Shown: positions 19,985 to 30,505, counted from the stretch's first letter. The stretch: 64,000 nucleotides of DNA from Ursus arctos (GCF_023065955.2 NW_026623100.1:70188727-70252726), one strand, 5' to 3'. A program made the numbers and translations. Notes: generated by a model not told the origin, from the sequence alone.

Positions 19985-20570
19985 AGCTTAGTGGGACATT
20001 GGGCGCAAACGCGGATGTGGGGGGAATGGAGGAAGAGTTCGCGCTGCAGGCCCATGAGTGGCTCCGGGTGGATCTCAATCTGTGAGGGGGCGCATGTTGG
20101 GAGTGGGCGGGGGTACCCCGGAGAGCAAGGAGCAGGCAGGAACACTGGCTGAAGCCCGGGGTGCTGGGCTGCGGAGAAGGAGAGGAGGCCACGGGGGGCC
20201 ACAGGCCACCTTAGAAAGCTGGAACCATGTCCCGTAGGCAGGGGGTTTTAAGTACAGGAGATAAGCCATCAGATTTCTTGGCCACTTTGGGCACCTGGGT
20301 GGCTCAGTGGGTTAAGTGTCTGCCTTCGGCTCAGGTCATGATCTCAGGGTCTCAGGATTGAGCCCTGAATCAGGCTCCCGACTCCGCGGGGAGCCTGCTT
20401 CTTGTTTCTCTCTGACCCTCCTCCCTGCTTGTGCTCTGTCTCAAATAAATTTAAAAATAGTTTTTAAAGATTTCTGGGCCACTTTAGGGTAAATGTGGAG
20501 AACGGGTTCCAGGGGGAGACTCCAACTAGGCGTTCTCAGGTTTGCAAGGAAGAAAGGCGCTGTGAACCCA
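19985..20570 (-). mobile_element. L2 fragment, antisense, split by a SINEC
   Basis: The part before the SINEC has 'gtgctgggctgcggagaagg', 'gtaggcagggggttttaagtacaggagataagccatcagatttcttggccact' (antisense L2 'ggttttaagcaggggagtgacatgatctgattt...' region). After the SINEC it goes on with 'ggtaaatgtggagaacgggttcc'. The SINEC at 20289-20468 interrupts it. Confidence 0.65.
20272..20485 (+). mobile_element. Carnivore SINEC with 17-base target-site duplications
   Basis: Body 20289-20468: head 'gggcacctgggtggctcagtggg', 'caggtcatgatctcagggtc', 'cgcggggagcctgcttc', tail 'caaataaatttaaaaatag'. Duplications GATTTCTTGGCCACTTT (20272-20288) and GATTTCTGGGCCACTTT (20469-20485) differ at one base. Confidence 0.95.
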
Positions 20571-20786
20571 CCTGCCCAGGCACTTCCTAAGCTTTGCGGG
20601 TGTGGGAGGACGCTGGGCAGACTTCTAGGCACACTGAAGTGAGTTCATGCTCATGTGAATGTGTGCTGGGAGTGTATCAAACTGTAGGGATGCATATCTG
20701 AGGATAGAAGTGGCAGGAGACCATTCTCTACGGATCTCAGGTTTCTGCCATCTTGCAAAGTGAGCGCCAATACCCTTTGCTCTGGA

Positions 20787-20971
20787 TTTTTTTTTTTTTA
20801 AGATTTAGAGGTGGGGAGGGGCATAAGGGACAGGAAGAGAGAGAATCTCAAGCCGACTCCCTGCTGAGCACAGAGCCCCACGTGGGGCTCGATCCCACAA
20901 CCCCGAGAGCATGACCCGAGCAGCAACCAAGAGTCCTACATTCAACCCACTGTGTCACCCAGGAGCCCCCC
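20787..20971 (-). mobile_element. Carnivore SINEC (older type), antisense
   Basis: Reverse order: T12 run, 'aagatttagaggtgggg', 'gactccctgctgagcacagagcccc', 'gatcccacaaccccgagagcatgacc', 'tgtgtcacccaggagcccccc'. It is more diverged than the others and has no clear target-site duplication. Confidence 0.88.
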
Positions 20972-21129
20972 GTTTTATCTTTTCAAGGATATTGTAGAGC
21001 AAACAGTCTTGGTAGATGGAATTCACATCTCCCTCCTGAGCAAAGGCCAGGCGCACTTCGCGCTTACCGTAAGACGCAGGCACCCTGGGCTCAGAGTTCC
21101 TCCCTCTAGTGCAACCCACAGCACGTGGG

Positions 21130-21215
21130 GTGTCATTTGATCCTCTTCGCATCACCCTGTGGGCACTAGGGCTCAGAGAACTGGCACCGAAGTTCTGTGA
21201 CTCTGGCGACTGTGA
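21130..21215 (-). mobile_element. MIR fragment, antisense (weak)
   Basis: 'catttgatcctcttcgcatcaccctgtgggcactagggctcagagaactggc' resembles the reverse MIR middle ('catttaatcctcacaacaaccctatgagg...'). Short. Confidence 0.5.
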
Positions 21216-21789
21216 TCACTGTGAGAAATAACCCATCCTGCCCCCCTGACTCCGGAAGCTTGTGCTTTCGACCAACATGCACAAACCCCGGACGGGCCAA
21301 CCCACTAACCAGCTAGTAGAGAAAACCCCAGCCCTTCCATAATTGACGAGATGTTTGTAAATGCGTGTGTTTCAGCGAGGCTGGCTTTGACCACATCGGT
21401 ATGGACGTGTGAGAATTAGAGGGCTGTGGTGTCTGAGGAAAGGGGTTCCAGAGCTTATATATACTGGGAAACCAGCTTTTGGGTGTTGGAGTCTATACGG
21501 GAAAATGAGGAGCATATATTTAATATGGGCTACCCCAGCTCTCCTCGTTGAGCCATAGGAAGGAGATGGAGAATTAGGAACATGGAGAGGCAGATGTCCC
21601 CCCTCCACCTACCCACCTGCCACCTAGGCTTCTGGGGGCCCCCGAGGGAATACTGCGTTTCCCCTGGGACGGCTGCAGAAATACAGGAATAAGTCGTCGA
21701 GAAGGGGCCCCTGCTTTGTGGGATGGGTTCTTTCTCCCCACCCCATCTTAACCTCCCCGACCTCTGCAAGCTCTATCCACACCTGGCCC
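21216..21789. other. Anonymous sequence
   Basis: No gene or repeat recognised. Confidence 0.45.
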
Positions 21790-21890
21790 ACCCCGGTCAA
21801 TTAAGTCAGACTCTGGGCCATAAGCCCCAGCACTGGTTTTTAAAAATCTCCCTGGGTATCTCTTCTCTAGCAGCAAAGCTTAAGAACCTC
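21790..21890. mobile_element. MER5A-like fragment, opposite orientation
   Basis: 'gtcagactctgggccataagccccagcactggtttttaaaaatctccctgggtatctc' followed by 'agcttaagaacctct' follows the reverse MER5A order. Confidence 0.6.
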
Positions 21891-22099
21891 TCCTTTAAGG
21901 TGCCTATTATCTCTTTCCAGCAAAGAAAACAGGATAGGGCATTTACCAATTAACTCTCATATCATGTGGTTCCAACAGGAGCCTGAGTCCATCCCCACAG
22001 GATACCACTTCAGCCCCCCCTCCTGTTTCCAATTATTTTGTTTGCATCTCTCCACACATTTGGCCTGGTGAAGAGGGAGGTTGGGTGGAAAAAGAACAC

Positions 22100-22290
22100 C
22101 TGAGGATGTACTGTTTCGAGCACAGCGCTGGGTGCTTTCCCAGCATTAACTTCTCTGCCCCCTCAAATACTGCCCGGTGGTGGGTGTTGTCATCCCCACT
22201 TGAGAGAGCCGAGGACCAGAGGAGCTCGGCAATGGGTCCAAGTTAATGCAGAGAAGGCAGCGCCCAGCCTGGCTTGGCGGGGAGGAGGGA
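22100..22290 (-). mobile_element. MIR SINE, antisense
   Basis: 'gcacagcgctgggtgctttcccagcattaacttctctgccccctc', 'gttgtcatccccacttgagagagccgaggaccagaggagc', 'gggtccaagttaatgc' follow reverse MIR order. Confidence 0.72.
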
Positions 22291-22449
22291 CAACACGCGA
22301 AGTGGGAAGAGAATCGTTGATGTCGGGAGGTACGGAGTATGCTATGGTTAAAATCTGCAAAAGCGCCAAGAAGGCTTTTCGGAGGGGAATTGGCAGGAGG
22401 AGGGTGGGTAAGTGTTTTGAGAGGTAGGCTAGCCGGAGCCCCAAACCTT

Positions 22450-22800
22450 GTAATGGAATGCGCCAGAAGCCTTCCAGGCTGTATCACAACCACATTTATA
22501 TTCGTCTGCATCATCTAGAGATCAAACTACCCCCCAATCCCATATCCGCAACCACCCCTGAAATCCATGGATGGGTCTCTGCTGGCAGCTCAGCCTCAAC
22601 AGCCACGGAGGGGGCCTCGCAGGCCCACGATGGCCTCATTACCTTCTCTGGCTTCTCTCAACCCGTCTTATTAACATTCAGGCAGCTCCTCACACATTCA
22701 TCGAAGGCCACAGAGGAGTTGAGATCTGATCTAGCCTGGCTGAGCCATATTAAAATCAATTAAAAATGAGAGATAAGCCCCTTCTTTCCGATTGGAAAAA
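22450..22800. promoter_or_regulatory. Candidate conserved non-coding element
   Basis: Repeat-free and AT-richer than its surroundings. Words typical of developmental enhancers include 'cctcattacc', 'cttattaacattcagg' and CCATATTAAAATCAATTAAA (22746-22765), followed by a GATA core in 'gagataag'. No long open frame. Evidence is compositional only. Confidence 0.32.
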
Positions 22801-23317
22801 ATCCGCGGGAGCAAGAGAAAGACACACACAGCCCATCGATCATCCAAGACTCTGCCTTCCTTGACTTGCTGGCTTGCTTGCTTTTCTTTCTTTTTTTTTT
22901 ATCAGCTGCCGAGGAGCTGGCTGAGCAGGGGGGCAGCTCCCAGGCCGGATCTCGGCTGCCCGCACAACGTGCCTGCTATCCTGTGGCATTGCCCACCTGG
23001 CCAGCCTGGCAGTCTGACCACATTTGGAGGGAGCAGAGGTACCCAGGGGAGAGTGCAGAGCCTGGCCTTTGAGCCCCAGAGATCAGGCACAGACGCCCCT
23101 TTCACTCCCAGGCCCAGAAGGTAGACTTCAGGAAGACCATGGATTCCAGGCTGGCTCAGCTGTCTGTAGGGAACTGGGCAGGAGGAGGCTTCTTTCTTGT
23201 TTCTTCTTGGAGAATTTTTACCACTGTGATAATTCCTGTGAAGTTGCATTCCCTGATTTTCCAAGCAAAAGGGTGTGTGCGTGTCTGTGTGTGTGTGCGC
23301 GCGTGTTCACATGCGAC
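22801..23317. other. Anonymous sequence with CTTG/CTTT and TG-rich patches
   Basis: A pyrimidine patch at 22862-22902 (cttg then ctttctttttttttt) and an alternating TG/CG stretch at 23273-23304 (gtgtgtgcgtgtctgtgtgtgtgtgcgcgcgtgt), able in principle to adopt Z-DNA. No gene recognised. Confidence 0.5.
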
Positions 23318-23392
23318 GTGCTGGGGCCTGAGCCACAGAGCCTAGTACACCAGCGGGCACTGAGTAAACATTCGTCAGATGAATGGAAACAA
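23318..23392 (+). mobile_element. L2 3' end, sense
   Basis: 'gcctagtacaccagcgggcactgagtaaacattcgtcagatgaatgg' is the L2 3' terminus ('gcctggcacatagtaggcgctcaataaatgtttgttgaatgaatg'). Confidence 0.68.
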
Positions 23393-23659
23393 TGAGGCCA
23401 CAATGCCTCTGCCACCCGCCAGCCATAAGCAATCAATCCAACAGCATTTGGGGCCAGTTTTGGAATATCCGATCTTATTAGCTGAGCTTTGTGCATTTAG
23501 TTCCTTAACTGGTGACCAAGTCTTCACTAGGTGCTGTAACACATTGAGAAAGTGTTCATATAGGCACACGTGGCCCCAGCACAGTGTCATGCCAGGATGG
23601 CAGGCTCCCTGGAGCAGGTGGCCTTGACCTTCGTCTGTCGGCATGAGTGGCCTTGGTTA

Positions 23660-24100
23660 GGCAAGGCTGGAGGGGAGAGCGTAAATGATCTTAATTATCT
23701 GGGAAGGGAGTCTGGGCTTCCTCTGTGGGGGGGGCCTCCTGTTTATACCACAGGCAGCCCATCCACATGCAAATAACAATTTCATACTCTGACCCTAGAG
23801 TGTAGGTTTAATGAACAATGAGTGAGAGTGTCCAGATCCAGAGCCACTGGGGTTGTACGGGGTGTTCCAACATAGAGGCAGTGACTGGATTGGATTCAGA
23901 ATACAATTCTTAGCAATTTATGAAGATACTCCAGTGCATAATTGTTTCAAGTAATTGGAGCACTTTGCAGCTCATTGGGTTAGGTGCTTAACCTGTAGTG
24001 TGAGCTGTTAAATTATAATCACAAAGGGTGAGGCCTCAGTAATGATGCCTTTGGACCAAGGATGTCTGCTGACTTACCCCCAAAAAACATACAGTGCATT
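23660..24100. promoter_or_regulatory. Candidate conserved non-coding element with POU/SOX and homeodomain motifs
   Basis: This AT-rich, repeat-free block holds 'gatcttaattatctggg' near 23686, an exact octamer ATGCAAAT at 23767-23774 directly followed by AACAAT (23775-23780, a SOX-like core), 'gcataattgtttcaagtaattgg' near 23936 (two TAATT-type cores) and 'gttaaattataatcacaaagg' near 24008 (TCF/LEF-like CACAAAG). The motif density exceeds that of nearby DNA. Known POU-SOX pairs usually have the SOX site upstream, so the arrangement here is not the classic one. Confidence 0.38.
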
Positions 24101-24384
24101 TCTTTGTAGGATAGGGGGTTTTCTCTGCTTCTCACGGTGCAAGTGTGTGAAGATCTAGCAAGCTGGAAAGTGATTGTCTGTTAAGGGATTATTTGTTGTT
24201 GTGTGGTTCAGAGAAAACTATCATTGGCTGAGGGGCTCAGGCTTCCAGCCAGTGCAGGATGTTTCAAATGCTAGGCCAGTGGTAAAGAAGAACCGCCTTA
24301 ATCACCAGCTCTGAGACTGGGAGTCTGAGTGTGGGGTCCTTAAACCAACTCACTTTGTGACTTTGAAGCCCAGATCACTTTGTT

Positions 24385-24990
24385 CATTTCGTTTATTCGT
24401 TCAACAAATATTTACTGAGTGCTTTCTTTCGAGGCCTTTGGAAGGGGTAGTCTTAAAAATATTTAACCACTAGGATGGTACTGGAGAAGCACTCAGAATG
24501 AAGAACTGACCAATGAGAATGGACACTGTCTATAAACAGCCAACATTTTCTGATTCCCACAGGCTAGAACTCAGCCCTGGAGCTGATAGGAGGGGTCAGG
24601 GGGGCTCCCCAGATGAGATGCTTCTAAGCTGAATCTTGCAGGACAAGAGGAAGCAAGGAAGGAGGCAGGCATTTCGGGCACAAGTGGGGTGCAGGGCGGA
24701 CATCACAGACAAAAAGTCAAAGCAAGAGAGATCCTGGGATTTCAGGAACCTTCCAGTAGCTGATGGAGGCTGGTGGGAAGTGGTGATGCTGGGAGGGACC
24801 AGACCTCGGAGGACCTTGCATGATTTAATAATACTTTAGGATTTAATTTTGCAAGTCGATTTGGAACAGTTGAAGGATTTCTGATCGGGGAGAAATAGGA
24901 CAAAAGTGTTTTTAGGAAGATCAATGCCTATATTAACAGGTGAAAATAAGGGGACAGAGAGGTGACCAGAAACTCTCCAAGTGAGAGAAG
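24385..24990 (-). mobile_element. L2, long 3'-end copy, antisense
   Basis: Starts at the L2 3' terminus ('ttattcgttcaacaaatatttactgagtgctttc') and goes on in antisense order: 'gatgagatgcttctaagctgaatc', 'aagaggaagcaaggaaggaggcaggcatttcgggc', 'gcaagagagatcctgggatttc', 'ggaccttgcatgatttaataatactttaggatttaattttgc'. About 600 bases. Confidence 0.85.
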
Positions 24991-25286
24991 ATGAGCTAGG
25001 GTTTAGAAAAGAGTTGCTCTTATGTACACCCTCTGTTTATAGGGGTATAGGTCCTCCTAACGTCTGCCTTTGCAGGGCATTTTCAGCCTACGAACAAGAA
25101 GTGATGCTTTGGTTTATGTTACAGCCCAGGTCAACAGTCATGAACGCCATGGATGGGGGTGTAGGTGGGCTTTCCCTGATTACTACAGCCATTCATGTCC
25201 AAAGGACATATTTCCAACATACGTGTACTGTCCTGGACAGCTTGTTAATGACTCAGCTACCAATGAAAGAGGGGCCTCTTTGCTCC
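24991..25286. other. Unassigned sequence with two overlapping short frames
   Basis: Two plus-strand frames (119 and 101 codons, 24981-25340 and 25070-25375) overlap in different frames. The second gives a Y/C/H-rich peptide that I cannot assign. Both run into the hAT element, so neither is likely a gene. Confidence 0.4.
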
Positions 25287-25760
25287 ACATCAGGCGTTCT
25301 CAAACTTTTTGGTCTCTGGACCCCTATTTTATATTCTTAAAAATTATTGAAGGACCCATAAGAGCCTCTATGTAGATGGGTGACAGCTATCAATATTTAC
25401 CATATTAGAAATTAAAGCTAAGAAATTTTTAAGTTGTGTATTTAAAAACAATAATGTATTATATGCTGGCATGTTTATTTTTGGGAAAATAACTCTATTT
25501 TCCAAAATAAAAATAACTAGTGACAAAGGTGGAATAGTCTTTAGTGTCTGGTGTGATAGGGAGATGATTCTATCTGCTTCTACATTCAATCTCCTGCAAA
25601 ATGATGTACCACATGGATTCTGGAATATTCCACTTTATTAGAAAGAATGACAGTGAAAAAAGACAAAGAATGTCTTAGTACAGGTATGAAAATAGATTTT
25701 TAGCCCTGAATACCCTGAAAAAATGTCAGCGCCTCAAGGGGGCCATGGCTCTAGACCTTG
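25287..25760 (+). mobile_element. hAT-Charlie-type DNA transposon remnant
   Basis: It starts with the hAT-like terminus 'gttctcaaactttttggtctctggaccccta' and follows the recalled consensus order: 'aaattattgaaggacccataagagcctctatgtagatgggtgac', 'atcaatatttaccatattagaaattaaagctaag', 'aaaataactctattttccaaaataaaaataactagtg', 'gattctatctgcttctacattcaatctcctgc', 'agaatgacagtgaaaaaagac'. The right end 'cgcctcaagggggccatggctctagacc' is degraded. I do not give the exact family name. Confidence 0.78.
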
Positions 25761-25829
25761 TCCTGACAGACCTGCCCTTTGGAAGGAACCAAACCAATCT
25801 TCTAGCTCCTCACTGTCTCCTGCAAGAGT

Positions 25830-25930
25830 GCCATCTGCTCCCCTAGACTGTGAGCTCTGATAGGGGCCACGCCCAGAGGCCGGGGGTGGATGGAACTATG
25901 TCCTTGAGACTGCTGGGCACTTCTCGGACA
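25830..25930 (+). mobile_element. L2 3'-region fragment, sense (weak)
   Basis: 'ctcccctagactgtgagctctgataggggccacg' resembles 'ccccactagactgtgagctccttgagggcagg' of L2. Short. Confidence 0.5.
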
Positions 25931-26039
25931 GAATGTCAGGGTCACACAGTGCCCCCACCCCCATGAAGTGTACTTGTCTGGGTCTCTCAGACCAGTTCAA
26001 TCCCCAGATCATCCACGGTTGTATGACCTAGAACTCCTC

Positions 26040-26721
26040 CCAGGCACCCCGCTGCCCTTTACCCCCATGGCCATTCCATCGCAAGTACCCCCGATTCAAC
26101 CATGGATATCTCTCAATCTGTCCACCTCACTCCGCGTTCATTAACACCAACCGCTAATGGTTCGAGACACCCCATCCCCTTCCTGGGCTCCTGCCAGAGC
26201 CCCCTCTACTACAATCTGCCCACCAGGTTCCAGGGGAACTAAAAGAACCTTTGAAAACACAAACCTGAACATTTTACTCATTTTTCTAAAAACCCCTCAG
26301 GGGCGTCCGTGGCCTTTAGGCTCAGTGGTGAATCCTTCAGCTGTAGAAGGCCCTTCCTGCCTTTCTAGGCCCACTTGGTGCCTCTCTCCCTCACTGCCCT
26401 CCAAACCCTCGGCCTCCCTGATATTCCTGTGCCTCTGGCTCCCTCCCAACCCAGGGCCTCGGCTCAAGCTGCTTCTCCACCAGGAGGGCTCTGCCCCATC
26501 TTCACCTACTTGATCTGTACTTACCTCCTAGCCTCAGATCAGCCATCACTCCCTTCCAGAAGCCTTCTCTGACTTCTCCGACTAGGTCAGTGCCCCTCAG
26601 TGAAGGCATTTATAGCAACTTTCACGGTTGCCATTTTATAGCTATTGGTGTCATTAATCAATATCTAGTTCTCACCCAGACCGTGATATTCTCTGAAGAC
26701 CGGTGTATCTGCTATCGTTAT
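26040..26721 (+). mobile_element. L2, sense, interrupted by an MLT1-like LTR
   Basis: Sense L2 order: 'aactaaaagaacctttgaaaacacaaacctgaacattttactc', 'gtccgtggcctttaggctcag', 'cctgggcctcggctcaagctgcttctccacc', 'atcagccatcactcccttccagaagccttctctgacttctcc', 'ggcatttatagcaac', 'cccagaccgtgatattctctgaagac'. The probable 3' remainder is at 27175-27245, beyond the LTR. Confidence 0.8.
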
Positions 26722-27169
26722 GCCACAGGTTTCCCCAAAACATAGCAGCTTGCAATAGCGAACACTTATTACCTCACAGTTTCTATGCGTCGTAAATCTG
26801 AGGGCACCTTAGCTGGGTGATTCTGAGTCACGCTCTCTCACGAGGTCGCAGTCAAGGTGTCAGGGTTGCCGTCCTCTGAAGGCTTGCGTGGGGCTAGAAG
26901 GTTCACTTCCAACATGGCTGTTGGGCCTCTCCATAGGGCTGAGCGCCCTCACAACATGGCATCTGGCTTCTTTCAGAGAACATATGATCCAAGAGAGTCA
27001 GGAAGAAGCTGCCATGTCTCTTACAACATTGCTGTAGACTTGCAACCCCACCATTTCCACAATATTCTATTGATGACACAGGTCAGCCCCAATCAGCGTG
27101 GGAGGGGAAATGGAAGTATGTGAATACAGGAGTCATTGGGGGCCATTTTGAAGGGCTATCTACCACAGC
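26722..27169 (-). mobile_element. MaLR LTR (MLT1-like), antisense
   Basis: Reverse MLT1 order: 'atcgttatgccacaggtttccccaaaacatagcagcttgcaatagcgaacacttattacctcacag', 'gggtgattctgagtcacgctctctcacgaggtcgcag', 'gaagaagctgccatgtctc', 'ggagtcattgggggccattttg', ending 'atctaccaca', the complement of the TGTGGTAGAT start. Almost full length, with no internal viral-type genes. Confidence 0.82.
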
Positions 27170-27174
27170 TGAGA

Positions 27175-27245
27175 ATCCCATCTGTCCTTGCTCACGCTGC
27201 AGATACTGAAATAACAGGTTTTGAATGAATGAAAGAGGGGTTGAC
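27175..27245 (+). mobile_element. L2 3' terminus, continuation of the interrupted copy
   Basis: 'ccatctgtccttgctcacgctgcagatactgaaataacaggttttgaatgaatgaaag' ends in the L2 3' motif and continues in the right order from the piece at 26040-26721. Confidence 0.58.
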
Positions 27246-27544
27246 GAAGTTACCCACTCCACACAGTAAGTAAGGGTGGGTAGAGGGAACCTGCCTGCCT
27301 CCCTTAGCATTTCCAGCAAATTCTCAGGGATGATGAAGTCCCGACCTTTGCCTTGCCCCAGACCTCAAAGCCTGGGCATCTGTGTCCTGCACAGAGGGCA
27401 AGAGAACACAGGCCACAGCCCGGCCCGAAGTCAGCTGAGGCATCAGAAGTGCATTTCCTAAGGACACTCCCTGGGCGGCTGCTCATTCCTCAGACCTTTG
27501 GATCAGAGGAACAGCAATTAAGAGAATTGGAAAGTGGTGGTTTC
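27246..27544. other. Anonymous sequence
   Basis: No gene or repeat recognised. Confidence 0.4.
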
Positions 27545-28280
27545 ACCTTCTTCGCATGTTCCATGTCAGCTGCCCCCAACTCGCATGTGGCAAGGGTGGG
27601 GCGAGCGGTGCAGACAGCTCTGTCAGGTGCCTATTTTTAGTGGCTCTGCTCGATGACAAAGCTCCATGGTGGCGGAGCGAGGGAAGCAGCTGACTCTCCG
27701 GCCTGCAATCTGGGTATCTCCCCGAACGTGTCTGCCACTGACCGTGGCTCTTCAATAATGCATGCGGCTATTAGCGCCAAGCTGGGGACGCCCTGCTCCC
27801 TCCTGGCGATCAAAGCTGCCGCCCGGGACCTGAGCTGCCGGTCCCATTTCACGGGGCCTTACGACTGCTTCCCCTTCATATGAGATTAGGATGGGCTGTT
27901 TCATGTCCAAGGATGAAAGCAGCAAGGATCTGGGAGAAAATCCGGCTTCCTAGAGAAATCAAAACACTTCCATTTCATTACAAATGGATGCATGACACAG
28001 CTAATAGCTCCTCGGAGAGGGAACGCTGCGGGACCAGCTGCTCCATCGGCAGCTCCTCTCAGATGCTGGGTAAAATGTGTGCGATGCAGGATTACGGATG
28101 CCACTCGATTTCCTTATGCTCGGGCCCTCTCCCAGCGCACGGGGCTCTGTCGCAAATCCTCGGGAGATGCACCTCCATCGTGCAGCATTGACGAGGGTCG
28201 GAGCAACCCCCGTGGAGGCGAGCAGGTGCTTGAGGAGGGACCCTGAGGAGGAAGGGCCCGCAGCCAGCAGCTGACATAAT
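27545..28280. promoter_or_regulatory. CpG-rich candidate conserved element (orphan CpG island/enhancer)
   Basis: About 730 bases free of recognisable repeats. By eye there are roughly 16 CpGs per 300 bases at 27601-27900 and at 28001-28270, more than in most of the window. It mixes GC-rich parts with homeodomain-like cores: TCAATAATGCATGCGGCTAT at 27749-27768, 'catatgagattaggatgg' near 27878 (GATTA core) and 'atggatgcatgacacagctaatagctcc' near 27984. A 76-codon frame (27653-27883) and others overlap but none looks protein-like. It ends where a reverse MIR starts. An enhancer or silent promoter-type CpG island is my inference. Confidence 0.42.
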
Positions 28281-28282
28281 AT

Positions 28283-28495
28283 TAATAGCTCCTCATTGCT
28301 GTGCGCGATCATATATCCAGCACTTTGCCTGCGGTTCCTCCAATCCCTGCAGCAGCTGGCCGGGTATTATTAGATCCCGCTACACTGAAAAACTGAGGAT
28401 CGGAGAGCTTACGGGATTGCTCAAGGCCACCCAGTTAAGAGGTGCTGGAGCCCAGAGTGGCGCCCCAGCCTGTGCTCCTGCCCTGTACCAGCTGC
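28283..28495 (-). mobile_element. MIR SINE, antisense
   Basis: Reverse MIR order: 'taatagctcctcattgctgtgcgcgatcatatatccagcactttgcc', 'cctccaatccctgcagc', 'gggtattattagatcccgctacactgaaaaactgaggatcggagagc', 'caaggccacccagttaagagg', 'agcccagagtggcgcccc'. Close to full length. Confidence 0.88.
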
Positions 28496-30269
28496 CCCTG
28501 CAGGTTCCCTCCAGAAGCCAGGCCAGAGCCGGTGGCAAAGGGAGAGCTGCTGGAGGGGCGGGCCTTTCAGTCCCATGGGAACTGCGGAGTGTTTCGCCAC
28601 AACCGCGGTGGGGGTCCCCTGGTCTGACTCCTGAGGCTTTCTGCAGTCAGACTACAGCCTTCATCCCAGCTGCCTTTCTGTGCCTAAGCCAAGGAGCTCT
28701 CTCCTTTCCAGCGCATTCGAACTGGCCTGGGTACGCTACAGCTGAGAAGCCCGTGGGTGGTCCTTTATCTTCACCGGCCTTGCTTCCATCAACTGAATTG
28801 GAGGGAACACCGCCTCCTGACTGGTGAGGCAGCACAGAAGACGATCAGGAATTTAAATGGAATCTTCCACGCTTATCCTGTACAACACACCATGTACCCA
28901 CCCCGGCCCACTTGCCCTTCCTTTCCTTCCTCTGCAGGAGATTTCCCTGATCCATCTACCTCCCCAACCTGTGGAACGCTTGGGCCAAATCTCCTCCTTG
29001 AAGAAGAACCCGCCCATGTCAACATTCCCACGAGCCCGAGCCCGCAGCCCAGATGGGCTGGGCCCCCACCCGCTAATTACCTCTGGCTCGGTGAGATGAG
29101 TTCACATGGCACTAGCATGGCCAGGAGCTCTGTGGGGCAGCACGTGGGTCTTTCCCCCTCCACCTCCTGTCTGCCTTGTCCCCCAGGCCTGCCGGACCAT
29201 CAAGCACAAAGCAAGCCCCAGCAGGGCTGACGGCAATTCTGCGGGCCTGCTTTCAGAATGTTGGGCGGGCTCTGGGCCCACGGGCAATCGGCTCTGTCAG
29301 TCTCCCCGCCCAGTGGACAGGGGCTCCTCCCGCAGCATCGGGGTCAGAGGCAGGGACCCTCAGATCGTGTTGGCCTCCCTGCCTGGGCCAGGCACGGAGT
29401 GTTAGGTATAGTGGGGGACTAAAAGGGAACAGGATTGAGGTCTGAAAATGTTTGAGGGTTTCCCCGGGCGCGTGAGGAGCCTCAGAGATGCCAACTGAGT
29501 GAGCAGAAGGGAAGCCCCGTGATTGGGCTCTGTCTAGGCATTTATGAAGAAGCATTTGCAAACCACAGACCTTGCGCCATGGCACAGAGCTCCCAGCCCC
29601 TGCCAGTCCCTTTGCCAGACTCCAGCTCATCTACTAAAGTCATCTTTCCGCTTTCCAGTCACCAGCCCCATGCTGAGGAAGGGATGTCGGTGTTCGTGCA
29701 TCTCCTCCCGTGCCCGCTACCCTGCAGGTGCTCAGCGGGGTTCAAGTGCAGACACATCAGGACAGTCCGCGTGCATCTGACCCGGCTGCAGGCCACACAG
29801 CCCAGCAGCTCATCAGACCCCCTCTGATAGCACTTCCTGCCGCTAGGCCCTGCCTTCCTGGCATCCCATCCGAACTCTCCCCGTGGAAATGTAAACAGCT
29901 GTTGGTTAGAGAGATCCCAGAGCCCCCCTGCCCTCCTGTCCTCAGTTGGCTGGCAACTCCCTTTGGGACTGCAGTGACACCGGGCCACAGAGCAGACACC
30001 TGCCCCACCGACTGCCCCACGCCCCTCCTCACCAGTCATCAGCAGTCTGCGGTGGCTTCCTCACCCTTCCCCCTGCAGCACCCTCCCTCCGGCACCCTCT
30101 CAGCTCTGCTTCCTGTCCTTTGACACTCACCGTGTTGGGCCCAGAAGTCTCTGTGCTCACAGAGCCAGCCCAGCCGAGCGCCGTGGCCCAGTGTTCACGC
30201 GGCTCCGCCGTCCACTCCCGGCTGGCTCCCCTGCCCCTCAGACCTCTGTGCGTATCCAGCTCTGAACTT
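28496..30269. other. Long anonymous stretch
   Basis: About 1.8 kb with no recognised repeat, which is unusual in this repeat-dotted window. Open frames reach 157 codons (28757-29230, plus) and 136-137 codons elsewhere but overlap on both strands, with Pro/Ser-rich translations I do not recognise. I found no convincing splice-bounded exon. Confidence 0.45.
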
Positions 30270-30505
30270 TTCTCCTTCCTTTCTTTTTTTCTAATTACAT
30301 TTTTTATTTTGAGATAATTGTAGATTCACATGCAGTTATAAGAAATAATACAGAGAGCTCCTGTATCCTCTTTACCATCTCTCCTAATGGTGACACCTTG
30401 CAGAACCCTAGTGCCATGCCACACCGGGACATTGGAATACTGACAACACAGCCAAGATACGGAAGGTTCTGTCCCCACAAGGATCCCTCCTGGTGCCCTT
30501 TTACA
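30270..30505 (-). mobile_element. Old L1 3'-end fragment, antisense
   Basis: After a T-rich start: 'ttttattttgagataattgtagattcacatgcagttataagaaataatacagagagctcctgtatcctctttaccatctctcctaatggtgacaccttgcagaaccc' then 'acaccgggacattgg'. This is a 3'-end segment of old L1M-type elements, reversed so that the tail shows as T. Confidence 0.72.

Noticed and set aside
25070..25375. 101-codon frame with Y/C/H-rich peptide
   Set aside because: Runs into the hAT element and overlaps another frame; no match recognised.
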